Under the pieces are notes generated by a model. It searched no databases. It was not told the origin of the DNA and saw only the letters and a list, made by a program, of their open reading frames with translations. Below are positions 46,725 to 57,029 of a stretch of 64,000 bases of DNA, piece after piece (the first letter of the stretch is position 1; each line of letters starts with the position of its first letter). Made by a program: the position numbers and the translations under genes. This DNA comes from Agromyces sp. NDB4Y10 (GTDB lineage: Bacteria; Actinomycetota; Actinomycetes; Actinomycetales; Microbacteriaceae): the NCBI RefSeq assembly GCF_001620055.1, contig NZ_LQGY01000004.1, forward strand, positions 62,001 through 126,000, written 5' to 3'.

Positions 46725-47741
46725 GTGGCGGCACGCGGAGGCACGGCGAAGTCCAAGGCGGCGATCCCGCAACTCGCTTGGAGCGCCGTTCGACCGGCGC
46801 CGGTGGTCCTGGTCTCGGGCGGGGAGGAGGTACTCGCCGAACGGGCCGTCGCGATGCTCCGCGACACCCTCCGCGACGAGGACCCGGCGCTCGAGGTGAG
46901 CGACCTCGAAGCCGACGGCTATCGACGCGGCGAACTGCTCACGCTCGCCAGCCCCTCGCTCTTCGGCGAACCCCGGCTGATCCGAGTGGCCGCAGTCGAA
47001 CGCTCGACCGACGACTTCCTCGTCGACGCGCTCGAGTACCTCGAGGCGCCCGCCGAGGGCACCGTCGTCGTGCTGCGGCACCGCAGCGGCACCCGGGGCA
47101 AGAAGCTCCTCGACGCCATCCGAGCCGGCACCGGCGGCGGCATCGAGATCGTCTGCGCCGAGCTCAAGCGCGACGCCGACAAGCAGGACTTCGCGGCGGC
47201 CGAGTTCAAGCTCGCGGGCCGCAGGATCGCGCCGGCCGCGTTGCGCGCGCTCGTCGCGGCGTTCAGCGACGACCTCGGGGAGCTCGCCGCGGCCTGCCGG
47301 CAGCTCATCGCCGATGTGCCCGGCGACGTCGACGAGGCCACGGTCGCCAAGTACTACGGCGGCCGCGTCGAGACCACCGCGTTCACGGTCGCGGACTCGG
47401 CCATCGCGGGGCGCCACGGCGACGCGATCATCGCCCTGCGGCACGCGCTCGACTCGGGCGCCGACCCGGTCCCGATCGTCGCCGCGTTCGCCATGAAGAT
47501 CCGCACGATGGCCAAGGTCGCCGGCGCGCGCGGCGCGGCGGCCTCCTCGCTAGGGCTCGCGCCGTGGCAGGTCGACCGGGCGCGCCGGGACCTTCAGGGC
47601 TGGGATGACGAGGGCCTGGGCGCGGCCATCGAGGCCCTCGCCGCTGCGGATGCCGCCGTGAAGGGTGCCGAGCGCGACCCGGTGTTCGCGCTGGAGCGTC
47701 TCGTCGGCGTGATCAGCGCCCGCGGGCGCGCCCTCGCCTGA
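46725..47741 (+). CDS. holA: DNA polymerase III delta subunit (HolA)
   Basis: This clamp-loader subunit opens the beta clamp. It has 338 aa: an AAA+-like N-terminal domain without a P-loop (VVLVSGGEEVLAERAV) and the helical C-terminal collar (YYGGRVETTAFTVADSAIAGR). The GTG is preceded by CGGAGGG. It follows comEC as in many Gram-positive bacteria, and rpsT comes next but in opposite orientation. Confidence 0.92.
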   Translation: MAARGGTAKSKAAIPQLAWSAVRPAPVVLVSGGEEVLAERAVAMLRDTLRDEDPALEVSDLEADGYRRGELLTLASPSLFGEPRLIRVAAVERSTDDFLVDALEYLEAPAEGTVVVLRHRSGTRGKKLLDAIRAGTGGGIEIVCAELKRDADKQDFAAAEFKLAGRRIAPAALRALVAAFSDDLGELAAACRQLIADVPGDVDEATVAKYYGGRVETTAFTVADSAIAGRHGDAIIALRHALDSGADPVPIVAAFAMKIRTMAKVAGARGAAASSLGLAPWQVDRARRDLQGWDDEGLGAAIEALAAADAAVKGAERDPVFALERLVGVISARGRALA

Positions 47742-47812
47742 CGACGCCCGTCGCGGGCACACGCCCTCGCCGCGGGCACACGCCCGTGCAAGGCCCGTCT
47801 CGGGCGGGAACG

Positions 47813-47851
47813 CCGAAGGGCCCCGCACCGTCTCCGGTGGGGGCCCTTCGG
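47813..47851. terminator. Bidirectional hairpin between holA and rpsT
   Basis: CCGAAGGGCCCC pairs with GGGGCCCTTCGG (12 pairs). After a bulged G, CACCG/CGGTG extends the stem around a TCTC loop. It lies between convergent genes and can serve both. Confidence 0.75.
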
Positions 47852-47868
47852 TCGAGTGCGGCGGTCGC

Positions 47869-48129
47869 TCAGAGCGCGGCGACCTGCTTCGCGATGGCCG
47901 ACTTGCGGTTCGCGGCCTGGTTCTTGTGGATGACGCCCTTGCTCACGGCCTTGTCGAGCTTGCGGGTCGCGACGCGGAGGGCCGCGGTGGCCTTCTCCTT
48001 GTCGCCCTCGGCGATGGCCTTGCGGGTCGCGGTGATGACGGTCTTGAGCTCGCTCTTCACGGCCTTGTTGCGCTCCTGCGCCTTCAGGTTGGTGCGGATG
48101 CGCTTGATCTGCGACTTGATGTTTGCCAC
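47869..48129 (-). CDS. rpsT: 30S ribosomal protein S20
   Basis: This primary binder of 16S rRNA has 86 aa, the family length. It is highly basic and helical, starting with a GTG-encoded [14 protein letters not shown] and containing [16 protein letters not shown] and [22 protein letters not shown]. It is transcribed towards holA and ends at a strong shared hairpin. The 149-base gap upstream should hold its promoter, but I could not place -35/-10 boxes with confidence. Confidence 0.96.
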   Translation of the reverse strand: MANIKSQIKRIRTNLKAQERNKAVKSELKTVITATRKAIAEGDKEKATAALRVATRKLDKAVSKGVIHKNQAANRKSAIAKQVAAL

Positions 48130-48202
48130 GTGGTTCGTCTTTCGTGTGTTCTGCGGGTACCGGAGTTGCCGCAATCGGTAGAGGGGCCGTCGCGGCGCAT
48201 CG

Positions 48203-48224
48203 TGCGGGGTGGGACCCACACGCA
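48203..48224. other. Dyad in the rpsT upstream region
   Basis: GTGGG-A-CCCAC (48209-48219) with flanking TGCG and CGCA makes an imperfect dyad. It could be an operator or a leader hairpin; no factor can be assigned. Confidence 0.25.
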
Positions 48225-48278
48225 AGCCAACAGGCAACGATACCAGTTCGCCCGGCACGACGCCAAAGCGCGCGGCCG

Positions 48279-49031
48279 TCAGACGGGCGCGCGCGAGGCG
48301 TCCCGCCGGGCGGCGCGCAGCTCGAGCTCCGCCACGACGCCGAGGATCGTCGCGGTGAACTCCGCCGGTCGCACCAGGCTCACGAGGTGCGTCGCCCCCT
48401 CGACGTGGATCAGGTGCCCGTCGCGGGCGGCGCGAAGCAAGCGGCGCTCCTCGATCCGGAAGTGGTCGTACCTCCCGTTCACGAACCAGATCGGCACCTC
48501 GACGGCCGCGATCGACGCCTCGATGTCGAGCTCGGCGACCGCCCCGATCGCCGGCTGCATGACGTCGAGGGCCACGCCGCCCGCGACCACGTCCTCGACC
48601 GCGGCCGGCGGCAGGAACAGCCGCGCCATGGTGTCGTTCAGCCATCGGCCGCGGTCGGGCAGCCGCCGGATCACGGCGGCCAGTGCCAGGTACCCCCGCA
48701 ACCCGGCACCGCGGGGCCGGGTGCCGCAGGACGCGGCCACGAGCCCGTCGAGCCGGTGCGGATGCCGCGCCGCGTACTCGATCGCGAGGTACCCGCCGAG
48801 GCTCAGCCCCACGAGCAGGCGCGGCGACCGCGGGTCGGCATCGGCGAGCGCCTCGTCGATCGCGCGCATCGCGTCGTCCAGCGTGAACGCCTGGTCGAGG
48901 CGCGCGCCGTGGCCGGGCAGGTCGACGGGGACCACCTCGATGTCGTGTCGCGCGAGGCGCGCGACCTGCCCGCGCCACATCGTCGCCGACGTGCGGATAC
49001 CGTGGACGAGGACGACGCGGGCGCGCGGCAT
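48279..49031 (-). CDS. Alpha/beta hydrolase
   Basis: This alpha/beta-hydrolase fold protein has 250 aa. Landmarks are the oxyanion-loop [12 protein letters not shown], the nucleophile elbow G-L-S77-L-G, a late Asp (FVNGRYDHF) and His (VEGATHLVS), so the triad is complete. The substrate is unknown. It lies 3 bases after the response-regulator gene, so it belongs to the histidine kinase operon. No signal peptide is present, so it acts in the cytoplasm. Confidence 0.87.
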   Translation of the reverse strand: MPRARVVLVHGIRTSATMWRGQVARLARHDIEVVPVDLPGHGARLDQAFTLDDAMRAIDEALADADPRSPRLLVGLSLGGYLAIEYAARHPHRLDGLVAASCGTRPRGAGLRGYLALAAVIRRLPDRGRWLNDTMARLFLPPAAVEDVVAGGVALDVMQPAIGAVAELDIEASIAAVEVPIWFVNGRYDHFRIEERRLLRAARDGHLIHVEGATHLVSLVRPAEFTATILGVVAELELRAARRDASRAPV

Positions 49032-49034
49032 CCG

Positions 49035-49661
49035 TCAGCCCGCCCGGATCGCGCCGAGTTCGCGCGCCTTCGCGACGGCGGCGGTGCGCGAACCCACGCC
49101 GAGCTTGGTGAAGATGTGCACGAGGTGCGACTTCACGGTCGCCTCGCTGAGGAAGAGCGCCTGGCCGATCTCGCGGTTCGTGCTGCCCGCCGCGACCAGC
49201 GCGAGCACCTCCGCCTCCCGTACGGTGAGCCGCTGGTCGGCGCTGCGCTGCGACGCGTCGAGTCGTGAGGCCACCGCGGGCGCGAGTGCCGACTCGCCGG
49301 CGGCGGCGGCACGGATGGCGGCGACGAGCTCGCCGGGCGGGGCGTCCTTCAGCAGGTAGCCGCTCGCGCCGGCTTCGATCGCGCCGAGGATGTCGGCGTC
49401 GGTGTCGTAGTTCGTGAGTACGAGCACGCGGGGTGCGCCGGGAGTGGCGCGGATCCGCCGGGTGGCGTCGACGCCCTGCAGTCGCCCGGGGAACTGGAGG
49501 TCCATGAGCACGAGGTCGACGCCCGGCGTCATCGCGAGCGAGACCGCCTCCTCGGCCGTGGACGCCTCGGCGACCACGCGCAGGTCGGGTTCGGCCTCGA
49601 GCAGCGCGCGCATGCCCGCTCGGACGACGGGATGGTCGTCGCTCAGGACGAGCCGGATCAT
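49035..49661 (-). CDS. NarL/LuxR family response regulator
   Basis: This two-component regulator has 208 aa. Its receiver domain (1-120) has acidic D8-D9, phospho-acceptor D54 and the Lys of [10 protein letters not shown] LuxR-type helix-turn-helix (about 143-205) contains [45 protein letters not shown]. The ATG overlaps the kinase stop, so the pair is translationally coupled. The target genes are unknown; the hydrolase 3 bases downstream is an obvious candidate for co-regulation. Confidence 0.94.
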   Translation of the reverse strand: MIRLVLSDDHPVVRAGMRALLEAEPDLRVVAEASTAEEAVSLAMTPGVDLVLMDLQFPGRLQGVDATRRIRATPGAPRVLVLTNYDTDADILGAIEAGASGYLLKDAPPGELVAAIRAAAAGESALAPAVASRLDASQRSADQRLTVREAEVLALVAAGSTNREIGQALFLSEATVKSHLVHIFTKLGVGSRTAAVAKARELGAIRAG

Positions 49662-50884
49662 GCCGTCACCGCCGGGATGCGCACCGACAGCGCCGTGCCG
49701 CCGCCGGGAGAGGACTCGACGTCGGCCGAGCCGCCGAGCGCCTCGGCCCGCTGCCGGATGGCGCGCAGCCCGAACGAGGCGCCGGCGGAGCCCTCGGGTT
49801 CCAGTCCGGCCGGGTCGAAGCCGATGCCGTTGTCGACGACGTCGAGCGCGACCTCGTCGCCGAGGTAGCTGAGCGTGAGCTCGGCCCTGGCGGCATCCGC
49901 GTGCTTGACGACGTTGGAGAGCGAGCCCTGGGCGATGCGCAGCAGGGTCGCCTCGATCGACATGGGGAGGGCCACCGGGTGCCCGCTCAGCGAGAACGAG
50001 ACCCGGGTGCGCGACCCCGACTGGGCTGCCTGCTCGTTGGTGGCCTCGGCGAGCCGGCGGAGCGCTGCCGGCAGCGTCTGCTCGTCGAGGGCGGGCGGCG
50101 TGAGCTCCCGGATGAAGCGCCGCGTCTCTTGCAGGTTGTCGGCGGCGGTCTCGCGGGCGAGCCGGAGCTTGTCGCGCACGGCGCTGTCGTGCACGTCGCG
50201 CTCGGCGGCGTGCAGCAGCATCTGGATCGAGGAGAGGCCCTGGGCCACCGTGTCGTGGATCTCGCGCGCGATCCGCTCGCGTTCGGCGAGCGTGCCCGCC
50301 TCGCGGCTGGCCGCGGCGAGCTCCTCGCGCGTGGCGAGCAGGTCGAGGATGAGCGACTGGCGCTCGCGCGACTCCACCGCCATGGCCCGGTACCCGAGTC
50401 CGATGATCACGGCGACGCCCGCGGAGATGAACGGCCCGAGGATGCTGCCCACCTCGAATCCGAGGTGGGAGGTCGTGCTCCACACGCTGAGCAGGAAGGT
50501 CACGGCGACGAGCGGCACGGCGTAGCGCGCGGGCAGCACGTGGAGTTCGAGGAAGAACAGCGGGAACGCCAGGAACGCGGCATCCGGGGTGAGCGCACCC
50601 AGCCCGAGCCACAGCCCCAGCAGCATGACGAGCCAGGCCGCGCGCATCCAGGGCGTGACGACCTGGTGGGCGGTGACGACGCCGACGGCGTAGGTGCCGA
50701 TGAAGGCGATCGAGAGGATGGCGATCGCCACCCGCTGCTCGCCGCCGGTGATCACCGCACGGGCGACGACGAAGAGCGTGAGGCCGACCACGAGGACGTG
50801 CAGGCCCACGCGGAGCGACGTGAACACGGGACGGAGCGCCGACGGCTGCACCCGTCCGACGAGTGGGGCATCGAGCACGGTCAT
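49658..50884 (-). CDS. Sensor histidine kinase (NarL-type partner)
   Basis: This membrane sensor kinase has 408 aa. Its six or so membrane segments lie in residues 1-170. The HisKA_3 dimerisation domain has phospho-acceptor His210 in [14 protein letters not shown], and the C-terminal HATPase_c domain has [12 protein letters not shown] and a glycine-rich [11 protein letters not shown] end. No extracellular sensing domain of note is present, so it may sense the membrane itself, in the way LiaS/DesK-type kinases do (inference). It is divergent from lepA. Confidence 0.92.
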   Translation of the reverse strand: MTVLDAPLVGRVQPSALRPVFTSLRVGLHVLVVGLTLFVVARAVITGGEQRVAIAILSIAFIGTYAVGVVTAHQVVTPWMRAAWLVMLLGLWLGLGALTPDAAFLAFPLFFLELHVLPARYAVPLVAVTFLLSVWSTTSHLGFEVGSILGPFISAGVAVIIGLGYRAMAVESRERQSLILDLLATREELAAASREAGTLAERERIAREIHDTVAQGLSSIQMLLHAAERDVHDSAVRDKLRLARETAADNLQETRRFIRELTPPALDEQTLPAALRRLAEATNEQAAQSGSRTRVSFSLSGHPVALPMSIEATLLRIAQGSLSNVVKHADAARAELTLSYLGDEVALDVVDNGIGFDPAGLEPEGSAGASFGLRAIRQRAEALGGSADVESSPGGGTALSVRIPAVTA

Positions 50885-50894
50885 GGTGCGATTC

Positions 50895-50900
50895 AGCGTA
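50895..50900 (-). promoter_or_regulatory. Possible -10 box of the histidine kinase operon
   Basis: TACGCT on the minus strand ends ten bases before the kinase ATG. Confidence 0.4.
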
Positions 50901-50963
50901 GTCCCGGGGCCCCGGAGCGGCATCCGTCGAAAGTGGGATCGCCCGCATGGGAGAATCGTCGGG

Positions 50964-52820
<1,857 letters not shown>

Positions 52821-52838
52821 CGCTCAGGCGCCATTTCG

Positions 52839-52844
52839 TAGAAT
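52839..52844 (+). promoter_or_regulatory. -10 box of a leaderless DUF1990 transcript
   Basis: TAGAAT ends six bases before the ATG at 52851. There is no Shine-Dalgarno sequence. Confidence 0.45.
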
Positions 52845-52850
52845 CGACGG

Positions 52851-53498
52851 ATGACTCGACGCAGCACGTTCACCGACCAGTCGGTGACCTACGGCGCGAT
52901 CGGCGCCACGCTCGATCCCGACCTGCTGCGGTACCCGCCCTCCGGGTTCCGCCCGGCCGAGGACTCGGTGAAGCTCGGTTCCGGCCGCGAGCGCTTCGAC
53001 CGCGCCGCCGAGGAGCTCATGACCTGGGGCGTCCAGAAGGGCGCCGGGTTCGAGGTGGCCGAGGTCGCTCCGGGCACGGGCGCGCAGTACACGGGCATCG
53101 CGTACGACGCCGACGGCTCGCCCCTGACGGAGCAGCCGACCGCGCGGGCCGAGCAGCGCTTCGCCGCCGACGGCACGCCGTTCGTGTCGGCGGGCATGAC
53201 CGCGGTGCTCCGTCGCCGCGAGCGGTTCCGCACCCGCGTGGTGCCGGTGCTCGTGGTCTACGTGGTCGACGAGCCGGGCCGCATCGGCTTCGCCTACGGC
53301 ACCACCGGAGAGTCGCCCGAGCACGGCGAGGAGGCGTTCGTCCTCGAGCACCGCGACGACGACAGCGTGTGGCTCACCATCCGCTCGGCGCTCGAGCCCA
53401 GGGGCGGCATCCACCGCCTGCTCGCGCCCCTCGTGCGTCGTCGCCGGCGTGAGCTCACCCGCGCCGAGCTCCGCGCGCTGCACCCCGCGTACACCTGA
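52851..53498 (+). CDS. DUF1990 family protein
   Basis: This cytoplasmic protein of 215 aa belongs to the DUF1990 family, recognised from VTYGAIGAT, YPPSGFRPAEDSVKLGSGRERFDRAAEELMTWGVQKGAG and the C-terminal VVDEPGRIGFAYGTTGESPEHGEEAFVLEH. The family is widespread in actinobacteria and in plants, and I know of no established function. It lies between lepA and hemW, each separated by few bases. A leaderless promoter is visible immediately upstream. Confidence 0.85.
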   Translation: MTRRSTFTDQSVTYGAIGATLDPDLLRYPPSGFRPAEDSVKLGSGRERFDRAAEELMTWGVQKGAGFEVAEVAPGTGAQYTGIAYDADGSPLTEQPTARAEQRFAADGTPFVSAGMTAVLRRRERFRTRVVPVLVVYVVDEPGRIGFAYGTTGESPEHGEEAFVLEHRDDDSVWLTIRSALEPRGGIHRLLAPLVRRRRRELTRAELRALHPAYT

Positions 53499-53499
53499 C

Positions 53500-54735
53500 G
53501 TGGCCGGTCCGCTCCCGATCGCCGATCCCGCTCCCGCTGACGGCCTGCTGCCCGCGACGGCGGTGACGGATGCCGCGACGCGCGCCTTCGGCCTGTACGT
53601 CCACGTGCCGTTCTGCCGGGTGCGCTGCGGCTACTGCGACTTCAACACGTACACGGCGGGGGAGCTGCGCGGCGTCAGCCAGGCGCAGTACGCCGACCAG
53701 GCCGTCGACGAGATCCGGCTCGCGGGTCGCGTGCTCGCGGCATCCGGCGCACCGGACCGACCCGCCCAGACCGTGTTCTTCGGCGGCGGCACGCCCACGA
53801 TGCTGCCTGCGACCGATCTGGTGCGCATGTTGCGCGGCATCCGCGACGAGTTCGGCCTCGCGAGCGGCGCCGAAGTGACCACCGAGGCCAATCCGGACTC
53901 GGTGGGACCGGAGGACCTGCAGCGCCTCGCCGAGGGCGGGTTCACCCGCATCTCGTTCGGCATGCAGTCCGCCGTGCCGCACGTGCTCGCCGCGCTCGAC
54001 CGCACGCACGACCCCGCCCGCGTACCGCTCGTCGTCGGCTGGGCGCGCGACGCCGGGCTCGACGTGAGCCTCGACCTCATCTACGGCACGCCGGGGGAGT
54101 CGCTCGACGACTGGCGCACCAGCGTCGAGTCGGTGCTCGCCGAACGACCCGACCACGTCAGCGCCTACGCGCTCATCGTGGAGGACGGCACGAAGCTCGC
54201 CCGGCAGCTGCGTCGCGGCGAACTGCCGGCGTTCGACGACGACCTCACTGCCGACATGTACGAGCTGGCCGACGAGCGGTTCGCTGCGGCCGGGTACGAG
54301 TGGTACGAGGTGTCGAACTGGGCGACGGATGCCGCGCACCGCTCCCGCCACAACCTCGGGTACTGGCGCGGCGACGACTGGTGGGGCGTCGGCCCCGGCG
54401 CCCACAGCCACGTCGGCGGTGTGCGGTGGTGGAATGCGAAGCACCCGGCGGCGTACGCCGAGCGCCTGGCGGCGGGCGTGTCGCCGGCAGTCGGGCGCGA
54501 GACGCTCGGCGCGGCGGCGCGCGAGACCGAGCGCGTGCTGCTCGGCACCCGGATCCGCGACGGGCTCGAGCTCGCCTCGCTGGGTGCCGGCGGTCGCCGC
54601 GAGGTCGCCGCGCTCATCGCCGACGGACTCGTGGACGCGAAGAACGCCCTCGCCGGGCGGCTCACGCTCACCCGGCGAGGGCGTCTGCTGGCGGACGCCG
54701 TCGTGCGGCGCCTGCTGTACTCGGTGATCGAGTAG
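53500..54735 (+). CDS. hemW: Radical SAM haem chaperone HemW
   Basis: This radical SAM protein is related to coproporphyrinogen III dehydrogenase HemN but acts as a haem chaperone. It has 411 aa. The iron-sulfur motif is C39-x3-C43-x2-C46, without the fourth downstream Cys that marks true HemN. The FFGGGTPTMLP and WYEVSNWA motifs and the HemN C-terminal domain follow. The GTG at 53500 lies just after the DUF1990 stop. It is next to lepA and hrcA, as in many Gram-positive bacteria. It may supply haem to respiratory enzymes such as cytochrome bd. Confidence 0.92.
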   Translation: MAGPLPIADPAPADGLLPATAVTDAATRAFGLYVHVPFCRVRCGYCDFNTYTAGELRGVSQAQYADQAVDEIRLAGRVLAASGAPDRPAQTVFFGGGTPTMLPATDLVRMLRGIRDEFGLASGAEVTTEANPDSVGPEDLQRLAEGGFTRISFGMQSAVPHVLAALDRTHDPARVPLVVGWARDAGLDVSLDLIYGTPGESLDDWRTSVESVLAERPDHVSAYALIVEDGTKLARQLRRGELPAFDDDLTADMYELADERFAAAGYEWYEVSNWATDAAHRSRHNLGYWRGDDWWGVGPGAHSHVGGVRWWNAKHPAAYAERLAAGVSPAVGRETLGAAARETERVLLGTRIRDGLELASLGAGGRREVAALIADGLVDAKNALAGRLTLTRRGRLLADAVVRRLLYSVIE

Positions 54736-54756
54736 CGCCGAAGGCGCGTACCGAGA

Positions 54757-55245
54757 TCAGCTCACGAACTTGATCGCGATCGGGTAGACGTAGGGCTGGC
54801 CCTGGTTCGCCTTCATCGCGGCGATGATGCCGAACACGATCGCGGCGACCCACGCGGCGAACAGGATCAGGAAGCCGATCAGCACGAACGCGAGGACCCA
54901 GCCGACGACGTACGCGATGAGCAGCGTGATCTGGAAGTTCAGCGCGGTGGCCGAGTGCGCGCGGATGAACGCGCCGCGGTCCTTCAGCACCAGGTAGCCG
55001 ATGAGCGGCGGCAGGAACCCGAACAGGATGCCGCCGATGTGGATCAGCGTGGCCCAGAGCCGCTGGTCGGGCGGGCTCATCTCCTGCGCTGCGGCGCCGT
55101 AGCCGGGGCCGCCCGCGGGCGGCGGGGTCGGGCCGCCGGGCGGCGGGGGAGGCGTGCTGCCTCCGGGAGGAGGCGGGGGCGTGCTGCCGCCGGGCGGCGG
55201 AGTGCTGGGCGGAGTGGGCGGGGTGGGAGGTGGTGCGTCGGACAT
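54757..55245 (-). CDS. DUF4870 membrane protein with a proline-rich N-terminus
   Basis: This small membrane protein has 162 aa. Residues 1-60 are made almost wholly of Pro and Gly in repeating PPPPPGGSTPP-type units. Residues about 75-162 form the DUF4870 domain with three hydrophobic segments (LIHIGGILFGFLPPLIGYLVLKDRG, ALNFQITLLIAYVVG). AGGAG is eight bases before the ATG. It is a tandem paralogue of the next gene. The function of the family is not known to me. Confidence 0.85.
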   Translation of the reverse strand: MSDAPPPTPPTPPSTPPPGGSTPPPPPGGSTPPPPPGGPTPPPAGGPGYGAAAQEMSPPDQRLWATLIHIGGILFGFLPPLIGYLVLKDRGAFIRAHSATALNFQITLLIAYVVGWVLAFVLIGFLILFAAWVAAIVFGIIAAMKANQGQPYVYPIAIKFVS

Positions 55246-55360
55246 GATGCTGGCTCCTTGGTCGGTCGCACGCCGTGTCGCGAGGCGTTTCTTCATGCTG
55301 GCACACGGCGACGCGCCGGTCGAGAGGTCTCGAACCGGCGCGTCGTGAGGAGCTGTGCGG

Positions 55361-55750
55361 CTACTTGATGAGGCGCAGGGCGAACGGGTAGCGGTAGTGC
55401 CGACCGTCCTTCACCTGCAGGAAGGCGATGATCGAGAAGACGACGCCGAGGATCCACGGCACGTAGGTGAGGAAGCCGAGGACGGCCCCGATGCCGAAGG
55501 TGACGATCGTGAGCACCGTCACGGCGATCCACAGGGCGACCGTGGCGATGGTGAGCGTGATCTGGAAGTTCAGCGCCTCCTTCGCCTCGGTGTTCGTGAA
55601 CGAGCCGCGGTCCTTGAAGACGAGCCAGATGATGAGCGACGGCAGGATGCCGAGGATGCCGCCGAGGTGGGCGAACGACGCCCACTGGACGTCCTGCTCG
55701 TGCGAGAGCGGCGCGGCAGCGGCCGGCTGCGGGGTGTTGGGATCGGTCAT
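55361..55750 (-). CDS. DUF4870 membrane protein
   Basis: This is the shorter paralogue, 129 aa, with a short polar start and the DUF4870 domain at about 22-129 (SFAHLGGILGILPSLIIWLVFKDRGSF, EALNFQITLTIATVALW, ending RYPFALRLIK). It shares domain layout and C-terminal motif (YPxAxxxx) with the neighbour at 54757, so the pair arose by duplication, after which one copy gained a Pro/Gly extension. It is transcribed first, 115 bases upstream of its paralogue, with its own ribosome binding sequence. Confidence 0.85.
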   Translation of the reverse strand: MTDPNTPQPAAAAPLSHEQDVQWASFAHLGGILGILPSLIIWLVFKDRGSFTNTEAKEALNFQITLTIATVALWIAVTVLTIVTFGIGAVLGFLTYVPWILGVVFSIIAFLQVKDGRHYRYPFALRLIK

Positions 55751-55881
55751 GCGGGGTGCCTTTCGGGTTTGACGGGGGATGCCCGCCGGCCGCGCCGAGC
55801 GGGCGCGCGCCGGTGACGGCGATGCACACGCTACTGCGGCAGCACGCGGACCGGCAACGGCGCCATCCCCGGATGACGCGA

Positions 55882-55887
55882 TATGAT
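55882..55887 (+). promoter_or_regulatory. -10 box of the hrcA-dnaJ operon
   Basis: TATGAT is near consensus and shares its last base with the CIRCE element, so HrcA binding would block it. The -35 region is weak. Confidence 0.55.
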
Positions 55888-55913
55888 TAGCAGTCAGCTG
55901 AACCGAGTGCTAA
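55887..55913 (+). promoter_or_regulatory. CIRCE element (HrcA operator)
   Basis: TTAGCAGTC-N9-GAGTGCTAA matches the CIRCE consensus TTAGCACTC-N9-GAGTGCTAA with one mismatch (G at 55893). It lies 40 bases before hrcA, so hrcA represses itself and dnaJ. Confidence 0.92.
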
Positions 55914-55953
55914 GCGCACGATCCGCCCGACCGGTCGAGGGAAGCGAGGGTCC

Positions 55954-56973
55954 ATGGTCTCCGAGCGCAGTCTCGCCGTCCTCCGTGCCATCGTCCAGGA
56001 CTACGTGGCCTCGCGCGAGCCGGTCGGCTCGAAGACGATCGTCGAGCGCCATCACTTCGGCGTCTCGGCCGCGACCATCCGCAACGACATGGCGCTCCTC
56101 GAGGAGGAGGAGCTGATCGCGGCGCCGCACACGTCGTCCGGTCGCATCCCGACCGACAAGGGCTACCGGGTGTTCGTCGACCAGCTCGCCGACATCCGCC
56201 CGCTCTCGACCGCGCAACGGCAGGCGATCGAGACGTTCCTCGGCGAGTCGAACGACCTCGACGAGCTGCTCTCCCGCACGGTCCGGCTCGTCGCGCAGCT
56301 CACGCGGCAGCTCGCCGTGGTGCAGTATCCGAGCTTCGCACGGGCGCGCGTGCGTCACGTCGAGCTCGTCTCGCTGGCGCCGACGCGGGTGCTGTGCATC
56401 CTCATCTCCGACTCCGGCCAGGTCGAGCAGCGGCTGGCCGAACTCGACCACCCGGTCGACGAGGAGACGCTGCACCGACTGCGCGACCGGCTCAACGAGG
56501 TCGCCGCCGGGCTCACCATGACCGAGGCGGCGACCGCGCTCTCGGCCGAGACCGAGCAGGCCGACCGCGCCCACGCCGAGGTGCTCCGCACGCTCGCCGC
56601 GACGCTCGCCGACCAGGCGAACGTGACCCGGAGCGACCGACTGGTCGTCGCCGGCGCGGCGAACCTCGTGCGCACCGAGCAGGACTTCGCCGGCAACATC
56701 CTCGGCGTCATCGAGGCGATCGAGGAGCAGGTCGTGATCCTGCGGCTGTTCGGCGAGATGCACTCCGACGACGGCATCGCCGTGCGCATCGGCCGCGAGA
56801 ACGCCCCGTACGGGCTCGGCGAGACCTCGGTCGTCACGAGCTCGTTCGCCGTGCCGGGGCGCGACGTGTCGCGGCTCGGCGTGGTGGGTCCCACCCGCAT
56901 GGACTACTCCCAGAGCATGGCCGCCGTGCGCGCCGTGGCTCGCTACCTCTCCCGGACCCTCGGCGAGAGCTGA
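55954..56973 (+). CDS. hrcA: Heat-inducible transcription repressor HrcA
   Basis: HrcA binds CIRCE elements to repress chaperone genes and needs GroEL for activity. The 339 aa have an N-terminal winged helix ([48 protein letters not shown]), then a GAF-like dimerisation domain. It sits directly behind a CIRCE element and ahead of dnaJ. The groES/groEL genes, its other usual targets, are not in this window. Confidence 0.95.
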   Translation: MVSERSLAVLRAIVQDYVASREPVGSKTIVERHHFGVSAATIRNDMALLEEEELIAAPHTSSGRIPTDKGYRVFVDQLADIRPLSTAQRQAIETFLGESNDLDELLSRTVRLVAQLTRQLAVVQYPSFARARVRHVELVSLAPTRVLCILISDSGQVEQRLAELDHPVDEETLHRLRDRLNEVAAGLTMTEAATALSAETEQADRAHAEVLRTLAATLADQANVTRSDRLVVAGAANLVRTEQDFAGNILGVIEAIEEQVVILRLFGEMHSDDGIAVRIGRENAPYGLGETSVVTSSFAVPGRDVSRLGVVGPTRMDYSQSMAAVRAVARYLSRTLGES

Positions 56974-57029
56974 TCCCCGGACCGCCCCGCGCGGCATCCG
57001 TCACCGGCAACCGAAAGGACACGCCCTCC

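Noticed and set aside
53500-54735. Oxygen-independent coproporphyrinogen III dehydrogenase (HemN)
   Set aside because: Only the C-x3-C-x2-C motif is present, without the extra Cys of HemN, and the gene lies in the lepA-hrcA context typical of HemW.
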